From positions 227,910 through 291,909 of the forward strand of contig MKUP01000013.1 of the NCBI GenBank assembly GCA_001898625.1: a stretch of DNA of 64,000 nt, written 5' to 3'. The notes under the pieces were generated by a model. That model was not told the origin of the DNA. It saw only the letters and a program-made list of their open reading frames with translations, and did no database searches. The DNA is from Burkholderiales bacterium 67-32 (lineage in GTDB: Bacteria > Pseudomonadota > Gammaproteobacteria > Burkholderiales > Burkholderiaceae_B). Every line of letters begins with the position of its first letter. Positions within the stretch are counted from its first letter, which is position 1. The translations under genes were made by a program, and so were the position numbers. Below, in pieces: positions 1 through 8,245 of this stretch.

Positions 1-591
1 GTCGTACAGCACGCGCGACAGGCCGAACTGGGCCGCGCCCCACAGCGCGATGCTGGCCCATATCACCGTTTTCCATCCCCCCTGCAGGACATGGCTGAGG
101 ATCCAGGGACTTGCCAGCATGAAGACGATGTAGACCGGCAGGATGTCCAGCAGCGGCGGGTTGTAGATCATCAGCAGCCCTGTCCACAGGCCGGTCAGCG
201 GCGCATGCAGGTAGAACGACATGAGGTTGTTCGCGGCGGGCTGGTGGAACTTCATGCCCAGCGCGGCGATGACCGTGAACAGAAAGAGCAGGCACGCCGC
301 CTGGCAGGCATAGATGACCAGGGCGCGCCGAAGGAACGCGCGGCGCATCGCGGGGATGCCGTCGCGCACGGCGCGCTGGGTGTACACCAGCCCCGCCATA
401 TAGGCCGACAGGAAGACAAAGCCTTCCGCCGCCGAGACGAAGCCGAAGGGCTGGCCCGCCGGTATCGAAAACCAGGTCGGCAGGTGCGTGGACGTCATCA
501 GCACCAGCATCAGTCCGCGCAGCGCGTCCAGTTCCCAGCGGCGGGACGAGGCGGGGGGCGCGGCGCAAGCGAAGGGGGAAATGGTGGACAC
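1..591 (-). CDS. opgC: OpgC-like membrane acyltransferase, partial (C-terminus outside window)
   Basis: Only the N-terminal 197 codons are present; the gene runs off the left edge. Translation from a GTG at 591 gives a short Ala/Pro-rich leader, then RRWELDALRG near residue 17, a His in STHLPTW, and repeated hydrophobic stretches, as in OpgC-type acyltransferases that modify osmoregulated periplasmic glucans in the inner membrane. No ATG lies nearby in this frame, so the GTG start is the best available but unproven. It is divergent from the porin at 754. Another acyltransferase-3 family membrane protein is possible, because the diagnostic C-terminal part is not visible. Confidence 0.7.
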   Translation of the reverse strand, partial: MSTISPFACAAPPASSRRWELDALRGLMLVLMTSTHLPTWFSIPAGQPFGFVSAAEGFVFLSAYMAGLVYTQRAVRDGIPAMRRAFLRRALVIYACQAACLLFLFTVIAALGMKFHQPAANNLMSFYLHAPLTGLWTGLLMIYNPPLLDILPVYIVFMLASPWILSHVLQGGWKTVIWASIALWGAAQFGLSRVLYD

Positions 592-753
592 GGGCGTGGC
601 GGGCGCAATTTAGGGGGAGTCTGCATGGACAGCGAGGAATGCGAACAATTCGTGGTTGTTGCAATCCGATACGGGTAAGCCCCTAATTACTTAACAAAAT
701 TAATATTTATCATTGTTAAACAAATCAACCCAAGAACCAGGGGACGGAGACAC
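592..753. promoter_or_regulatory. AT-rich divergent opgC/porin control region with an inverted repeat
   Basis: The stretch 683-727 is strikingly AT-rich for this window. It holds an inverted repeat, TTAACAA at 691-697 and TTGTTAA at 713-719, 15 nt apart. A purine-rich ribosome site (ggggacggagac) lies just before the porin ATG. The repeat could be a regulator site or part of the porin promoter; I cannot assign a regulator. Confidence 0.45.
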
Positions 754-1842
754 ATGAAACGCATCCTGCTGGCCAGCGCCCTCGCGCTGGCCGCCACCGG
801 CGCGCACGCGCAGAACGTGACGCTGTACGGCATACTCGACACGGGCATCGAATACGTGAACCACGCCAACGCGCAAGGCGACGCGACCTGGCGCATGCCC
901 AGCAATACCGGCGGGCTCATGCCCTCGCGCTGGGGCCTGCGCGGCACGGAAGACCTGGGCAACGGCCTGAAGGCCCTCTTCAACCTGGAAAGCGGCTTCG
1001 GCGTGGACACTGGCATGTCGGGCCAGGGCGGCCGCCTGTTCGGCCGTGCCGCCTGGGTCGGGCTGTCGGGTAACTGGGGCACGGTCACGCTGGGCCGCCA
1101 GTCCAACATGACGTTCTTCGCCATGCTCGACTCCGACGTCATGGGGCCCGCGGTGTACGGCCTGGGATCGCTCGACAACTACATCCCCAACACGCGCTCG
1201 GACAACGCCATCGGCTATCGCGGCACCTTCTCGGGCCTGACCGTGGGGGCTACCTACAGCTTCGGCCGGGATGCGGCGGCCACCGGCGGCCCGGCCGCCA
1301 CCAATTGCGCGGGCGAGGTTCCCGGCGACCGCAAGGCCTGCCGCCAGGTCACCGCGCTGCTCAAGTACGACCTGGGCCCGGGCGGCATCGCCGCCGCCTA
1401 TGACCAACTGCGCGGCGGCACCGGCGCCGCCGGCGGCCTGTCCAGCAGCGACACCTCCGATACGCGCACCGTGCTCAACGGCTACTACCGCTTCGGCGAC
1501 CTGAAGATAGGCGGCGGCTGGATCGGCCGCATTACGCGCGCGGCCACCCGCTCGGAGGCCAACCTGTACTACCTGGGCGCTTCGTACGCGCTGTCGCCGG
1601 CCTGGACCCTGGATGGCCAGGTGGCGCGCCTGAAGAACAAGACCACCGATGCCCGCTCCACGCTGGCCACGGTGCGCGCGACCTATGCGCTCTCCAAGCG
1701 CACGGCGGTCTACGGCCTGGTGGGCTACATGGACAACAACAAAAACGCCAACCTCTCGGTCAGCGGCGGCCAGGCCTTGGCTGGTCTTCCCAACGGCCTG
1801 AACCAGACCGGCGTCATGCTGGGCATGCGGCACAGCTTCTGA
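754..1842 (+). CDS. general outer-membrane porin (Burkholderiales/Neisseria type)
   Basis: A trimeric beta-barrel channel for small hydrophilic solutes. The 362-aa product starts with a cleavable signal peptide, MKRILLASALALAATGAHA, followed by QNVTLYG, the typical first strand of beta-proteobacterial porins. It ends GVMLGMRHSF with the terminal Phe needed for BAM-dependent insertion. GxxxxRWGLRG-type strand motifs appear early and the length matches the family. The start is supported by a good ribosome site. It is monocistronic: an AT-rich promoter region lies upstream and a strong terminator at 1893-1920. Ion selectivity cannot be read from sequence. Confidence 0.92.
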   Translation: MKRILLASALALAATGAHAQNVTLYGILDTGIEYVNHANAQGDATWRMPSNTGGLMPSRWGLRGTEDLGNGLKALFNLESGFGVDTGMSGQGGRLFGRAAWVGLSGNWGTVTLGRQSNMTFFAMLDSDVMGPAVYGLGSLDNYIPNTRSDNAIGYRGTFSGLTVGATYSFGRDAAATGGPAATNCAGEVPGDRKACRQVTALLKYDLGPGGIAAAYDQLRGGTGAAGGLSSSDTSDTRTVLNGYYRFGDLKIGGGWIGRITRAATRSEANLYYLGASYALSPAWTLDGQVARLKNKTTDARSTLATVRATYALSKRTAVYGLVGYMDNNKNANLSVSGGQALAGLPNGLNQTGVMLGMRHSF

Positions 1843-1892
1843 AGTCCGGGCGGCGCGCTGCCGCCCCGCGTGGTATGTTGTGGCACTGGACT

Positions 1893-1920
1893 GGGCCGCC
1901 CTCGCGGCGGCCCTTTTTTT
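1893..1920 (+). terminator. intrinsic terminator of the porin gene
   Basis: A GC-rich hairpin (gggccgcc / ggcggccc around a short CTC-containing loop) is followed directly by seven T residues at 1914-1920. It sits about 50 nt after the porin stop codon. Confidence 0.85.
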
Positions 1921-1983
1921 GCCACCGGGCCGCCCCAAGAAAAGCATCCAAGCGCCCGCGCATCGACTCGCACCCGCCATCAC

Positions 1984-2469
1984 ATGCCCAAGACCCCGCC
2001 GCGCACCACCCCCTCGCCGCGACCGGCCAAGTTCGAACTGGACCCCTCCCGCCTTTCCCACCTGCTGGGCTTCCAGACCTCGCTCGCGCACGTCAAGCTG
2101 CAGAAGGCCTTCTTCTCGAGCATGAAGGACCTGGACCTGCGGCCCGTGGAGTTCGCCATCCTGGTACTGCTGGCCTACAACGACAAGGCCAACCAGCAGA
2201 ACCTGTGCCGCAGCCTGTCGCTGTCCGCGCCGCGCCTGGCGCTGCTCCTGGATCGCTTGCAGGAGCGCGGGCTGCTGTCGCGCGAGCGCAGCGACACCGA
2301 CCGGCGCGCCCATCACGTGGTGCTGACCACCGAAGGCCGGCGGCTCGCGCTCGAGGCCGAGCGGCTGTCGCACGGCATGGAGGAAGACGTCCTCGCGCCG
2401 TTGTCCCGGGGAGAACGGCAGATCCTGGGCGAACTGCTGGCCAAGATCGTGCGGGGCGCGCGCGGCTAG
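1984..2469 (+). CDS. MarR-family transcriptional regulator
   Basis: A 161-aa protein with a winged-helix MarR core. The helix-turn-helix region (about residues 60-105) contains NQQNLCRSLSLSAPRLALLL, followed by the wing ERGLLSRERSDTDRRAHHVV, with the Asp-Arg-Arg signature that contacts DNA in this family. Homodimeric regulators of this kind usually release DNA on binding phenolic ligands. The ATG at 1984 lies beyond the porin terminator. Frames that run further upstream cross the terminator and are unlikely. Its target is unknown; neighbouring genes give no clear partner. Confidence 0.88.
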   Translation: MPKTPPRTTPSPRPAKFELDPSRLSHLLGFQTSLAHVKLQKAFFSSMKDLDLRPVEFAILVLLAYNDKANQQNLCRSLSLSAPRLALLLDRLQERGLLSRERSDTDRRAHHVVLTTEGRRLALEAERLSHGMEEDVLAPLSRGERQILGELLAKIVRGARG

Positions 2470-2478
2470 CCGGCCTCG

Positions 2479-3453
2479 CTACCGGCGCGCCCTGGCCTCG
2501 AACACGGCGTACGCCGCCACCGCCGGCACCAGCGGACACAGGTAGTAGACCGCGCGATAGGCCAGCAGCGCGGCCAGGATCTCGTAGGCGGGCAGTTGGC
2601 CCGCCAGCATCGTCAGGAACACGGCCTCCAGCACGCCCAGCCCCGCCGGCACGTGCGTCAGCGCGCCGGCCACCGCGCTCAGCAACATCACGCCCAGGAC
2701 GGTGGGATAGTCGACCCGCCCGCCCATGAACAGGTGGACGATCAGTCCCATGAGCAGCCAGTTGGCGATCGACATCGCGCCCTGCACCAGCACCATCCAC
2801 CATCCCGGCCACTCGATGGGCACGCCCTTCAGCACGAAGCGGCGGCGCCCCGCCCCCGCGCACATCGCCCCATACCCGGCCACCAGCACCCAGCACGCCA
2901 CGCCCAGCACGGGCAGGAGGCCGGCCGGTATCCCCCACCTTGGCGGCACGGGCACCGCGCCCGCCAGCAGCAGCGTTCCCAGCAGGATCAGATAACCCAG
3001 CCAGTTGCTCAGCACGCTCAGCGCATAGACCTTGGTGATGTCCGGCGCCGCGAGGCCCAGCCGGGAATACAGCCGGTAGCGAAAGGCAATGCCGCCGATC
3101 AGCGCTCCCATGTTCAGCGTGAACGCATAGCAGATGCCCGCCACCATCGCGACCTGCGAGGGGCGCAGCGCATGGCCCACGTAGCGCCTGCCCAGTTGGT
3201 CGAAGCCGCCGAACAGTAGATGGCTGAGCACGGTCAGCGCCGCCGCCGCGGCCAGGGTCCAGGCCGTGTAGCCCCTGAGCGACTGCAGGACCTTGCCCCA
3301 GTCGATCTTGCCGACCTGCTCGGCCAGCAGCAGCGCCACCACGGCGATGAAGACCAGCGTGAGCGTATGCCGGCCCCACCACCACCATGAACGACGACGG
3401 CCGCGGGCGTTCGAGGGCGTGCCGCGCCTATCCGGTTTGGCGAGTGTGGGCAT
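2479..3453 (-). CDS. ybhN: YbhN / lysylphosphatidylglycerol-synthase-like integral membrane protein (UPF0104)
   Basis: A 324-aa polytopic protein with about eight hydrophobic segments, beginning after a basic, Trp-rich N-terminus (residues 1-28). It resembles the flippase-like membrane half of MprF (UPF0104) but lacks the soluble lysyl-transferase domain. The start codon overlaps the last 26 nt of clsB. With ybhP and clsB just upstream it reproduces the enterobacterial ybhP-clsB-ybhN order, which suggests a role in phospholipid handling at the inner membrane. The exact activity is unknown. Confidence 0.82.
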   Translation of the reverse strand: MPTLAKPDRRGTPSNARGRRRSWWWWGRHTLTLVFIAVVALLLAEQVGKIDWGKVLQSLRGYTAWTLAAAAALTVLSHLLFGGFDQLGRRYVGHALRPSQVAMVAGICYAFTLNMGALIGGIAFRYRLYSRLGLAAPDITKVYALSVLSNWLGYLILLGTLLLAGAVPVPPRWGIPAGLLPVLGVACWVLVAGYGAMCAGAGRRRFVLKGVPIEWPGWWMVLVQGAMSIANWLLMGLIVHLFMGGRVDYPTVLGVMLLSAVAGALTHVPAGLGVLEAVFLTMLAGQLPAYEILAALLAYRAVYYLCPLVPAVAAYAVFEARARR

Positions 3454-4699
3454 CGGGGGGCTCGGCCAGGCGCTGCCGAGGCGCCTCGACCTTCTCCAGT
3501 TTGGGGGTGTGCGCGGGCAGCCAGCCGGCCCAGGCAGGGAAGCGCCGCAGGAAATGGAAGGCCACGAGCGAGGCCGCCGCGCGCCATATCGGCCGCCGGT
3601 GCGACGCCACGGCCGTCACCTCGCGGCAGTACCTCCCGACCAGCGCGTCCAGCCTCTCACGCAGTTCCTGGTTGAACCGCGGATCGCGGATGACGAGGTT
3701 GGCCTCCAGGTTCAACGACAGACTGAGCGGATCGAGATTGCTCGACCCCACCGTGGACCAGTCCTGGTCGGCCACGGCCACCTTGCCATGCAACGGCCGC
3801 TCGCAATATTCATAGATCCGCACGCCGGCATCCAGCAGGTAGTCGTGCAGCATGCGGGCGCCCACCTTGACGATGGGCATGTCGGGCTCCCCTTGCAGGA
3901 TCAGCCGCACGCGCACCCCGCGGCGGGCCGCGTGGCGCAGGTCGCGCAACACGCGGTAGCCGGGAAAGAAGTACGCGTTGGCAATCGTCAGGTCATGGCG
4001 GGCGGCGCGGATGGCGATGCGGTAGTGCTGCTCGATGTCCGTCCGGTGCGAATCGTTGTCGCGCACCACGAACAGGCACTCCGCGTCGCCAGCGCCCGCG
4101 GCGGCCGCGCCGGGCCCCGCGCCGCTCTCGCCCCGCCTGAGCTCTCCGGTACGGACGAAGGCTCGCAGGCGCTCGACGATGGGCCCCCTCACCTCGATGG
4201 CATAGTCCTGCTTGGCGCTCGGGCCGTAATCCGCCAGGTGGTCGGCCGCGAAGTTGATGCCGCCGACAAAGGCCGTCTCGCCATCGACGATCAACAGCTT
4301 GCGGTGCATGCGCCGGAAGACGTTGGTGCGCATGCCCAGCAGCTTGGGACGCGGATCGAATACCCGGAAGTGCGCGCCCGCGGCGATCAGCTCCGCCAGG
4401 AACGCCTCCGACAGGTCCACCGAACCGTAGCCGTCCACCAGCACCGACACGAAGACGCCGCGCCGGGCGGCCTCCAGCAGCACGTCGCGCAATTCGGTCC
4501 CGACCTTGTCCTCGAACAGGATGAAGGTCTCGAGCAGCACCTCGCGGCGGGCCTGCCGGATCACCTCGAATACACGGGGAAAGAAGGCTTCGCCGTTCTC
4601 CAGCAGCGACACCGCGTTGCCGGGCATCCATTGAGAACTGGCCGGCGGCCGGCGCGGGCCGCGCGGGCCGCCGCCGCTGCCTCGGGACGGCCCGCTCAC
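3428..4699 (-). CDS. clsB: cardiolipin synthase B (phospholipase D superfamily)
   Basis: Condenses phosphatidylglycerol with another phospholipid to make cardiolipin. The 423-aa product has two HKD motifs: RMHRKLLIVDG (His132, Lys134, Asp139), then RPLHGKVAVADQDW (His304, Lys306, Asp311). Both catalytic triads are intact. I chose the GTG at 4699 because it overlaps the ybhP stop codon as GTGA, a translational-coupling arrangement, and an upstream extension would run far into ybhP. It is the middle gene of a three-gene operon. A Gly/Pro/Arg-rich N-terminus of about 25 residues precedes the catalytic domain. Confidence 0.9.
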   Translation of the reverse strand: MSGPSRGSGGGPRGPRRPPASSQWMPGNAVSLLENGEAFFPRVFEVIRQARREVLLETFILFEDKVGTELRDVLLEAARRGVFVSVLVDGYGSVDLSEAFLAELIAAGAHFRVFDPRPKLLGMRTNVFRRMHRKLLIVDGETAFVGGINFAADHLADYGPSAKQDYAIEVRGPIVERLRAFVRTGELRRGESGAGPGAAAAGAGDAECLFVVRDNDSHRTDIEQHYRIAIRAARHDLTIANAYFFPGYRVLRDLRHAARRGVRVRLILQGEPDMPIVKVGARMLHDYLLDAGVRIYEYCERPLHGKVAVADQDWSTVGSSNLDPLSLSLNLEANLVIRDPRFNQELRERLDALVGRYCREVTAVASHRRPIWRAAASLVAFHFLRRFPAWAGWLPAHTPKLEKVEAPRQRLAEPPDAHTRQTG

Positions 4700-5484
4700 A
4701 GCGCGATCTCCGCCGCCAGCGGAGCATGGTCCGACAGCGAAGTCCAGGGCCGGCGTCCCAGGCGCATCGGCCAGTGGTCGCGCGCGCCGCGCACATAGAT
4801 GCGATCCAGCGGCAGGACCGGACACCAAGCGGGAAACGTGCGGACCAGCCGTCCGCCCGCATGGGCATGCACTTCGCGCAGCCCGGCGCAGCCGTCCAGG
4901 ACCCGGCCGGCGCGCCGGCGCCAGTCGTTGAAATCACCGGCCACCACCAGCGGCGCATCGGCGGGTATCTCCTTTTCGACCAGATGGCACAGCAGTTGCA
5001 GCTGACGCACGCGATGGCGCTCCTGCAGCCCGAGGTGGACGCATATCGCATGGATGTCGCCCCCGGTTCCCGGTGCCCGTACCACGCAATGCAGGAGACC
5101 GCGCCGCTCCGGCCCGCTGATGGACACATCGCGGTTCTCGTAGCGCACGATGGGAAACTTGGACAGCACCGCGTTACCGTGGTGGCCGTCCGGATAGACG
5201 GCGTTGCGCCCATAGGCGAAGTCCGTCCAGATGGTGTCCGCCAGGAACTCGTACTGCGGGGTCGCGGGCCAGTCGGCGAACCGCAGCGAATGCCGGGCAT
5301 GCGTACCCAGCACCTCCTGCAGGAACACCATGTCGGCCGCCACGCTGCGCACCGCCTCCCGCAGGTCATGCAGGATGAAGCGGCGATTGAAAAAATTGAA
5401 TCCCTTGTGGACATTCACGGTCAGGACGCGGAACGTCAGCCCGTCCGGGCCGCCTTGCCTCTTGCCATCGATCTCGGTGTTCAT
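4696..5484 (-). CDS. ybhP: endonuclease/exonuclease/phosphatase family protein (YbhP-like)
   Basis: A 262-aa EEP-fold metal-dependent hydrolase. Visible family motifs are LTVNVHKGFNFFNRRF near the N-terminus (Asn/Lys), FLQEV with the metal-binding Glu, VVAGDFNDWR (the GDFN motif) and a C-terminal SDHAPL motif. The start was set at ATG 5484, 16 residues before the conserved core. A GTG at 5535 would overlap zwf by 19 nt. It is followed by clsB with a GTGA overlap. The order matches ybhP-clsB-ybhN in enterobacteria. The substrate is unknown. Confidence 0.85.
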   Translation of the reverse strand: MNTEIDGKRQGGPDGLTFRVLTVNVHKGFNFFNRRFILHDLREAVRSVAADMVFLQEVLGTHARHSLRFADWPATPQYEFLADTIWTDFAYGRNAVYPDGHHGNAVLSKFPIVRYENRDVSISGPERRGLLHCVVRAPGTGGDIHAICVHLGLQERHRVRQLQLLCHLVEKEIPADAPLVVAGDFNDWRRRAGRVLDGCAGLREVHAHAGGRLVRTFPAWCPVLPLDRIYVRGARDHWPMRLGRRPWTSLSDHAPLAAEIAL

Positions 5485-5516
5485 GCGGCCCGGTGCCGCA
5501 AGAAGCGTTCCCGGCC

Positions 5517-7046
5517 CTAGTCCAATGGCAGCCACTGGCGCCCGTCGCGGGCCAGCAGCACGTCGGCCTGCACCGGCCCCTGGCTGCCGGCGCGGTAGGG
5601 ATGGATCTCGCCACCGTCTTCCCAGGCCTGCAGGAACGGCATCACCGCCTCCCAGCCCAGTTCGATGTCCGCCGCCCGCTGGAACAGCGTCGCGTCGCCT
5701 ACCATGCAGTCGTAGATCAGGGTCTCGTAGCCCGAGCTGTGTCCGGTCATGAAATGATCCGCGTAGCGGAAATCCATGCTGACCGGCGCGATGCGGATCT
5801 TCGAGCCCGGCACCTTGGCCTTCATGTGGAAGAACAGTCCCTCGTCAGGCTGGATCTGCAGCACCAGGGAATTGGCCGGCGGCTTTTCCTGCGCGCTCTG
5901 GCGGAACAGCGCATGGCCGGCATCCTTGAAGGCGATGACGATCTGCGTCTGGCGCCGCGCCAGCGCCTTGCCGGTGCGCAGGTAGAACGGCACGCCGCCC
6001 CAGCGCCAGTTGTCGATGCCCAGCTTGAGCGCCACGTAGGTCTCGGTCCGGCTGTCCGGCGCCACGCCCTCTTCCTCGCGGTAGCCGTGCATGGGCTGGC
6101 CGCCCACCAGGCCCGCGCGGTACTGGCCGCGCACGCTGTTCTGCAGCGCCTCGGCCGGCGTCTGGATGCGGATGGCGTCCAGCAGCTTTTCCTTCTCGGT
6201 GCGCACGGCATCGGCATCGAAGGAATTGGGCGGCTCCATCGCCACCATGGCCAGCAACTGGAACAGGTGGTTGGGCACCATGTCGCGCAGCGCCCCGGTC
6301 TGCTCATAGAACTGCGAGCGGCGCTCCACCCCGATGGCCTCGGCCGCCGTGATCTGGACATGATCGATGTACAGGCGGTTCCAGTTGCTCTCGAACACGC
6401 TGTTGGCAAAGCGGGACACCATGATGTTCTGCACCGTTTCCTTGCCCAGGAAATGGTCGATGCGGAAGATCTGGTTCTCGTGCACGACCCGCGTCAGCTG
6501 CTTGTTCAGTTCGCGCGCGGAGGGCAGGTCGCGGCCGAACGGCTTCTCGATCACCACGCGGCGCCAGCGGCCATGGCCCTGCTTCAACAACCCGGCATCG
6601 TGCAGGTGGCGCGCGATGGACTGGAAGAACGTGGGCGCGGTGGCGAAATAGAAGATGACGCCGCCCGGCTCGGGCGCCAGCGAGGCGGCGAGCTGGGCAT
6701 AGGTCTGCTCGCCCTCGAAATCGCCCATCAGGAAGGACGTGCGGCCCATCAGCCAGTCCCAGGCCTGGGCGTCGAAGCTGGCCGTGGCCTGCCCTGCGCG
6801 CGAGGCGACGACCTGGTCCATGGAATGCTTCAGTCCGCGCCGGAACTCGTCGTCGCCCTGCTTGCGGTGGCCGACGCCGATGACGCGGAAATCGGCGTGC
6901 AGCAGGTTGAAGCGGGCCAGGTTGTACAGCGCCGGCATCAGCAGGCGGCCGGTCATGTCGCCGGTCGCGCCGAAGATGACCAGGGTACAACGCGGGGCAG
7001 GCTGCAGCGCCACCGCGGGCGCCTGCCTGTTCATCGGGGAATCCAT
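5517..7046 (-). CDS. zwf: glucose-6-phosphate 1-dehydrogenase
   Basis: Oxidises glucose-6-phosphate to 6-phosphogluconolactone with NADP, the entry step of the oxidative pentose-phosphate/Entner-Doudoroff route. The 509-aa product has the dinucleotide motif VIFGATGDMTGRLL, the EKPFGRDL segment, and the substrate-binding stretch RIDHFLGKETVQN with its catalytic His region. ATG 7046 is preceded by GGAGG at suitable spacing; in-frame ATGs at 7067 and 7034 are alternatives. The nucleotide-site sequence GATGDMTGR differs slightly from the common GASGDLAKR form. The ybhP-clsB-ybhN operon follows within 33 nt. Confidence 0.94.
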   Translation of the reverse strand: MDSPMNRQAPAVALQPAPRCTLVIFGATGDMTGRLLMPALYNLARFNLLHADFRVIGVGHRKQGDDEFRRGLKHSMDQVVASRAGQATASFDAQAWDWLMGRTSFLMGDFEGEQTYAQLAASLAPEPGGVIFYFATAPTFFQSIARHLHDAGLLKQGHGRWRRVVIEKPFGRDLPSARELNKQLTRVVHENQIFRIDHFLGKETVQNIMVSRFANSVFESNWNRLYIDHVQITAAEAIGVERRSQFYEQTGALRDMVPNHLFQLLAMVAMEPPNSFDADAVRTEKEKLLDAIRIQTPAEALQNSVRGQYRAGLVGGQPMHGYREEEGVAPDSRTETYVALKLGIDNWRWGGVPFYLRTGKALARRQTQIVIAFKDAGHALFRQSAQEKPPANSLVLQIQPDEGLFFHMKAKVPGSKIRIAPVSMDFRYADHFMTGHSSGYETLIYDCMVGDATLFQRAADIELGWEAVMPFLQAWEDGGEIHPYRAGSQGPVQADVLLARDGRQWLPLD

Positions 7047-7130
7047 CGCTTGCCGCCTCCAGGACATGGCCTGATTATGGCGGCGGTGATGCGGCGTCGC
7101 AACACGGCCGCGCCGCCCATTCACATCTGG

Positions 7131-8069
7131 TCACGCCCTGCCCCGGGGCGCATCGCGCTGCCCGTCCCCGGCCAGGATGCCGCCCTGGATGCGTTTGCGG
7201 ATCAGGTCGATGGTGGACTGGGCCAGCCGCGTCAGTGGCCGCTGCGACACCGTCGCGATCACCAGTTGGCTGGTCAGCGACGGCGAGACGATGCGGGACG
7301 CGTGCAGGTTCGGACGATGGGCGCGGCCGTAGATGGCATTGCGCGACAGGACCGCATAGCCCATGCCCCGGTCCACCAGGTCCAGCAGGGACTCGATCGC
7401 GTCCACTTCCAGCTCGACCGACAAGGGCACGCCCAGGCGCGCGCACTGCACGTCCAGCAGATTGCGGATGGCATTGGGCTGCCCCGGCGTGATCAACGGG
7501 TAGTTCGCCAGTTCGCGCATCTTGACGCTGGCCGGCATGGGTTTGCCGTCCAGCCCCCTGCTGCCGATCAGATACAGGTCCTCGGACCAGACATGCTCGT
7601 AGGCCGCCTGCTGCGTGACCGGCGGGTTGTACAGCAGCGCGAAATCCAGGCGCCCCAGCAGCAGCCATTCGTACATGGACACCGTCAGGGCCTCGACCAC
7701 GCCCAGCGAGGCGCGCGGGAACTCGGCACGGAAATCGCTGACCAGGTCCACCGTCAGCGACTTGCCCACGCTGGGCGGCATGCCCACCACGACCTTGCCG
7801 GCCGGCGAGCCGCGCAGGTCTTCGATTTCCTGCCTGGCCAGGCGCACCTGGTGCAGGATGCCGCGCCCGCGCTCCAGCAGCCGCTTGCCGGCATCGGTCG
7901 GTATGACGCCCCGGCCATTGCGTTCGAGCAGGTGTTCCTTGAGTTCGACCTCGAGCTGCCGCACGTGGCGGCTGACCACGGGTTGCGATAGATTGAGGGT
8001 GATCGCGGCCCGGGTGACACTGCCGAACTCGACGACTCGCACGAAGCATTCGAGTTGTTTCAAGTCCAT
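7131..8069 (-). CDS. LysR-family regulator divergent from the lig genes
   Basis: A 312-aa LysR protein. The N-terminal helix-turn-helix reads MDLKQLECFVRVVEFGSVTR then AAITLNLSQPVVSRHVRQLE, followed by a C-terminal periplasmic-binding-like effector domain. ATG 8069 places MDLKQLECF at the start, as is usual for the family; the longer open frame upstream is not conserved-looking. It is divergent from the Bug-ligK-ligI genes across a 176-nt gap, the classical position for the regulator of that set. The effector is probably a pathway intermediate such as PDC or CHA; this is inference. Confidence 0.9.
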   Translation of the reverse strand: MDLKQLECFVRVVEFGSVTRAAITLNLSQPVVSRHVRQLEVELKEHLLERNGRGVIPTDAGKRLLERGRGILHQVRLARQEIEDLRGSPAGKVVVGMPPSVGKSLTVDLVSDFRAEFPRASLGVVEALTVSMYEWLLLGRLDFALLYNPPVTQQAAYEHVWSEDLYLIGSRGLDGKPMPASVKMRELANYPLITPGQPNAIRNLLDVQCARLGVPLSVELEVDAIESLLDLVDRGMGYAVLSRNAIYGRAHRPNLHASRIVSPSLTSQLVIATVSQRPLTRLAQSTIDLIRKRIQGGILAGDGQRDAPRGRA

Positions 8070-8245
8070 GGAAAGCCCCGATTCATGTTTTTTAAGCATA
8101 ACAGCTAGTTCTGATTTGTGGTTTCCAATAGGAGTTTCCGGGTCAAAATGGCAAGCTGACTGCATGGCGTCCGTGGGCGCCCTGCATGACCAGAAGGCGG
8201 GCAGGCGACCCGTCGCCACCCCCTTCCAACGATTTGAGGACGACA
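8070..8245. promoter_or_regulatory. divergent control region between lysR and the Bug-ligK-ligI genes
   Basis: A 176-nt non-coding stretch with an AT-rich part at 8085-8150. LysR proteins normally bind T-N11-A dyads in such gaps. I could not single out one convincing site by eye. A GAGGA ribosome site precedes the ATG at 8246. Confidence 0.4.

Noticed and set aside
700..2373. 557-codon minus-strand frame antisense to the porin and MarR genes
   Set aside because: Low-complexity Arg/Gly/Ala translation with no family features; the plus strand carries clear signal peptide, porin and HTH motifs plus a terminator within this frame.
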